From assembly GCA_902168185.1 (NCBI GenBank), contig CABHOV010000029.1, positions 62,001 to 126,000 on the forward strand: a stretch of 64,000 bases of DNA. The letters are read 5' to 3'. The position numbers and the translations under genes are program-made. Below, piece after piece: positions 62,259 through 64,000 of the stretch; positions within the stretch are counted from its first letter, which is position 1, and each line of letters starts with the position of its first letter. The stretch comes from an uncultured Bacteroides sp. Lineage in GTDB: Bacteria; Bacteroidota; Bacteroidia; Cytophagales; Cyclobacteriaceae. The notes under the pieces were generated by a model. The model saw only the letters and a program-made list of their open reading frames with translations. It ran no database searches and was not told the DNA's origin.

Positions 62259-64000
62259 ATGATCTTTAAAAAATGCATAGCGGCATGCGTTATACTCTTG
62301 TCACTATATTCACCTCTGTGGGCCCAACGAATTATTGAAACGGATATTTGTGTTTATGGCGGAACTTCGGCAGGAGTTATAGCGGCCTATACAGCACAAA
62401 AACTTGGCAAGACCGCCATCCTGATCGAGCCGGGCCGGCATCTGGGGGGAATGAGTTCAGGGGGATTAGGATATACGGATATCGGCAACAAATATGCAAT
62501 CACCGGTTTGGCGCGTGACTTTTATAGGCGTGTGGGACAGCACTATGGTAAATTTGAACAATGGACATTTGAGCCGCATGTAGCAGAAGATATATTTAAA
62601 GACTACGTTGCCCTGGGCAAATTTCAAGTGCTGTTTGAGAATCGCGTAAAGGAAGTAAAGAAGCAAGACAAACGAATTACTGAAATTACGCTCGAGCATT
62701 CTGCAAACCGCAGTGCTGAAAATATAGTGATCCGGGCAAAGGTATATATTGATTGTAGCTACGAGGGTGATGTGCTGGCAAAAGCCGGTGTCTCGTATGT
62801 AGTAGGAAGAGAAGATAATAAGGACTTCAATGAGACCATCAATGGGGTGCAGCTGATGGAAGGGCACCAGTTCCCGGAAGGTATAGATCCCTATATACTT
62901 CCTGGAAGACAAGAGAGTGGTTTGGTTTGGGGTGTTAGCCGCGAAGTATTATTACCAGCAGGAACGGGAGATAAAAAAGTACAGGCCTATAATTACCGCA
63001 TTTGTTTATCGTCTGATAAAAATAATTTTGTGCCAATTACCAGGCCTGAAGAATACGACTCAACACGGTATGAATTAGCAGTTCGTTTGTTCAAAGCGTT
63101 CCCGCAGAAGAAAAGACTGGATGATTATTTCATCTGGAGCCGCATGCCAAATAACAAGACGGATATTAACAATCGCGGTGGATTCTCTACCGATATGATT
63201 GGTATGAACTATAAATATCCGGATGGAAACTACGAACAGCGTAAACAGATTATTCACGAGCATGAGCAGTATACGAAGGGCCTGCTATATTTCTTTGGAC
63301 ACGATCCACGTGTTCCCAAGGAACTGAGAGATGAAATGCTCAAGTGGGGATATCCAAAGGATGAATATATAGACAATGGACATTGGTCGCCACAACTCTA
63401 TATTCGCGAAGCCAGACGAATGGTGGGAAGTTATGTAATGAGCCAGGCAAACTGCGAAGGTAAGTTAGTGGTGAAAGATGGTGTTGGTATGGCAGCATAT
63501 ACTATGGATTCTCACAACTGCCAACGGATTGTCGTGAATGGTCAGGTAAAGAATGAAGGCAATGTGGAGATTGGCGGATTTGGCCCTTATCCGATTGCGT
63601 ATGGTTCTATCATACCGAAGGCATCCGAGTGTACGAATCTTTTAGTGCCGGTATGTTTGTCGGCTACACATATAGCGTATGGCTCTATTCGCATGGAACC
63701 TGTTTTCATGGTGCTCGCGCAATCGGCTGCAACGGCTGCGGTACAGGCCATCAACAAGAACATCGGCATTCATGCCATTGATGTGGCAAAGCTTCAGCAA
63801 GAGCTAACGGCAAATCCGTTGGCGGATGGCAGCCTCTTTGATGTACTGGTGGATAACGAGGATACCAAACGTGTAACCAAACAAGGCAACTGGACTGCTG
63901 AGAAAAAAGGTGGCTATGGACCTTCATTTTTTGTCAACGATCCTGCATCAAAGAGCAATCAATCTGTACGGTTTACTCCGGATATTCCGAAAAACGGATC
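62259..64000 (+). CDS. Secreted FAD-dependent oxidoreductase (PF12831 type), 3' end beyond window
   Basis: The reading frame is open from the ATG at 62259 to the right edge (580 codons seen). It begins with a signal peptide (MIFKKCIAACVILLSLYSPLWAQ) and an FAD-binding motif VYGGTSAGVIAAY, followed by GRHLGGMSSGGLGYTD, typical of the PF12831 family. Later motifs are IDCSYEGDVLAKAGVSYV (FAD site) and ASECTNLLVPVCLSATHIAYG. The last visible part (RVTKQGNWTAEKKGGYGPSF) looks like the start of a golvesin/xanthan-lyase-type C-terminal domain. Such proteins are common in Bacteroidota uptake loci and probably act on sugar or glycan derivatives outside the cytoplasm. It follows the SusCD pair and may share its regulation. 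Confidence 0.88.
   Translation, partial: MIFKKCIAACVILLSLYSPLWAQRIIETDICVYGGTSAGVIAAYTAQKLGKTAILIEPGRHLGGMSSGGLGYTDIGNKYAITGLARDFYRRVGQHYGKFEQWTFEPHVAEDIFKDYVALGKFQVLFENRVKEVKKQDKRITEITLEHSANRSAENIVIRAKVYIDCSYEGDVLAKAGVSYVVGREDNKDFNETINGVQLMEGHQFPEGIDPYILPGRQESGLVWGVSREVLLPAGTGDKKVQAYNYRICLSSDKNNFVPITRPEEYDSTRYELAVRLFKAFPQKKRLDDYFIWSRMPNNKTDINNRGGFSTDMIGMNYKYPDGNYEQRKQIIHEHEQYTKGLLYFFGHDPRVPKELRDEMLKWGYPKDEYIDNGHWSPQLYIREARRMVGSYVMSQANCEGKLVVKDGVGMAAYTMDSHNCQRIVVNGQVKNEGNVEIGGFGPYPIAYGSIIPKASECTNLLVPVCLSATHIAYGSIRMEPVFMVLAQSAATAAVQAINKNIGIHAIDVAKLQQELTANPLADGSLFDVLVDNEDTKRVTKQGNWTAEKKGGYGPSFFVNDPASKSNQSVRFTPDIPKNG

Overview
The window comes from a Bacteroidota chromosome, most likely a Cytophagales-type soil or sediment bacterium. 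The evidence is two SusC/SusD outer-membrane uptake pairs, a FecI/FecR-type sigma/anti-sigma pair, a secreted nuclease with a type IX secretion sorting domain, several Bacteroidota-type regulators, TAnnTTTG-like -7 boxes and no Shine-Dalgarno-led starts. I saw no rRNA, tRNA, CRISPR array, phage or insertion sequence.

Layout. 1-4.3 kb: tail of a medium-chain reductase, an ABC exporter, an AraC regulator, a secreted beta-propeller protein and a small acidic protein. 4.4-12.3 kb: an MscS channel, then a minus-strand signalling operon made of an 1872-residue poly-HAMP hybrid kinase and a REC-histidine kinase. 12.4-22.3 kb: a stress/DNA-repair region with a DJ-1/PfpI protein behind a TPP riboswitch, a shortened Ku-like protein, Ku, LigD (PE-LIG-POL), a membrane protein, an Nei/Fpg glycosylase, a FAD-Rieske oxidoreductase, a DUF763 protein and a Lys-rich DUF6496 protein. 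22.4-27.3 kb: first SusC/SusD pair. 27.3-31 kb: DinB-like protein, an unknown protein with an ECF sigma factor, and a TPR-LytTR regulator. 31-37 kb: multi-PAS kinase, two response regulators and a kinase-like protein without its phospho-acceptor histidine. 37-43.5 kb: T9SS-sorted nuclease, LLM-type flavin oxidoreductase, small membrane protein and AraC regulator. 43.5-46.5 kb: two response regulators, a PAS kinase and a SpoIIAA-like protein. 46.9-49.6 kb: two convergent L,D-transpeptidases. 49.8-55 kb: FucP-like transporter, TerC, sugar-dehydrogenase-like lipoprotein and K+/H+ antiporter. 55.2-64 kb: sigma, FecR, STN-containing SusC, SusD and the start of a secreted FAD oxidoreductase, read as one regulated nutrient-uptake locus.

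The points most worth a second look are the Ku-like protein with a missing internal segment next to a normal Ku/LigD pair, the TPP riboswitch whose only downstream gene is a DJ-1/PfpI protein, the eight perfect-length 92-residue HAMP repeats, the kinase without its histidine, and the strong preference for TATA across coding DNA, where nearly every ATA codon follows a T. All functional assignments are from reading motifs by eye; no database search was run.
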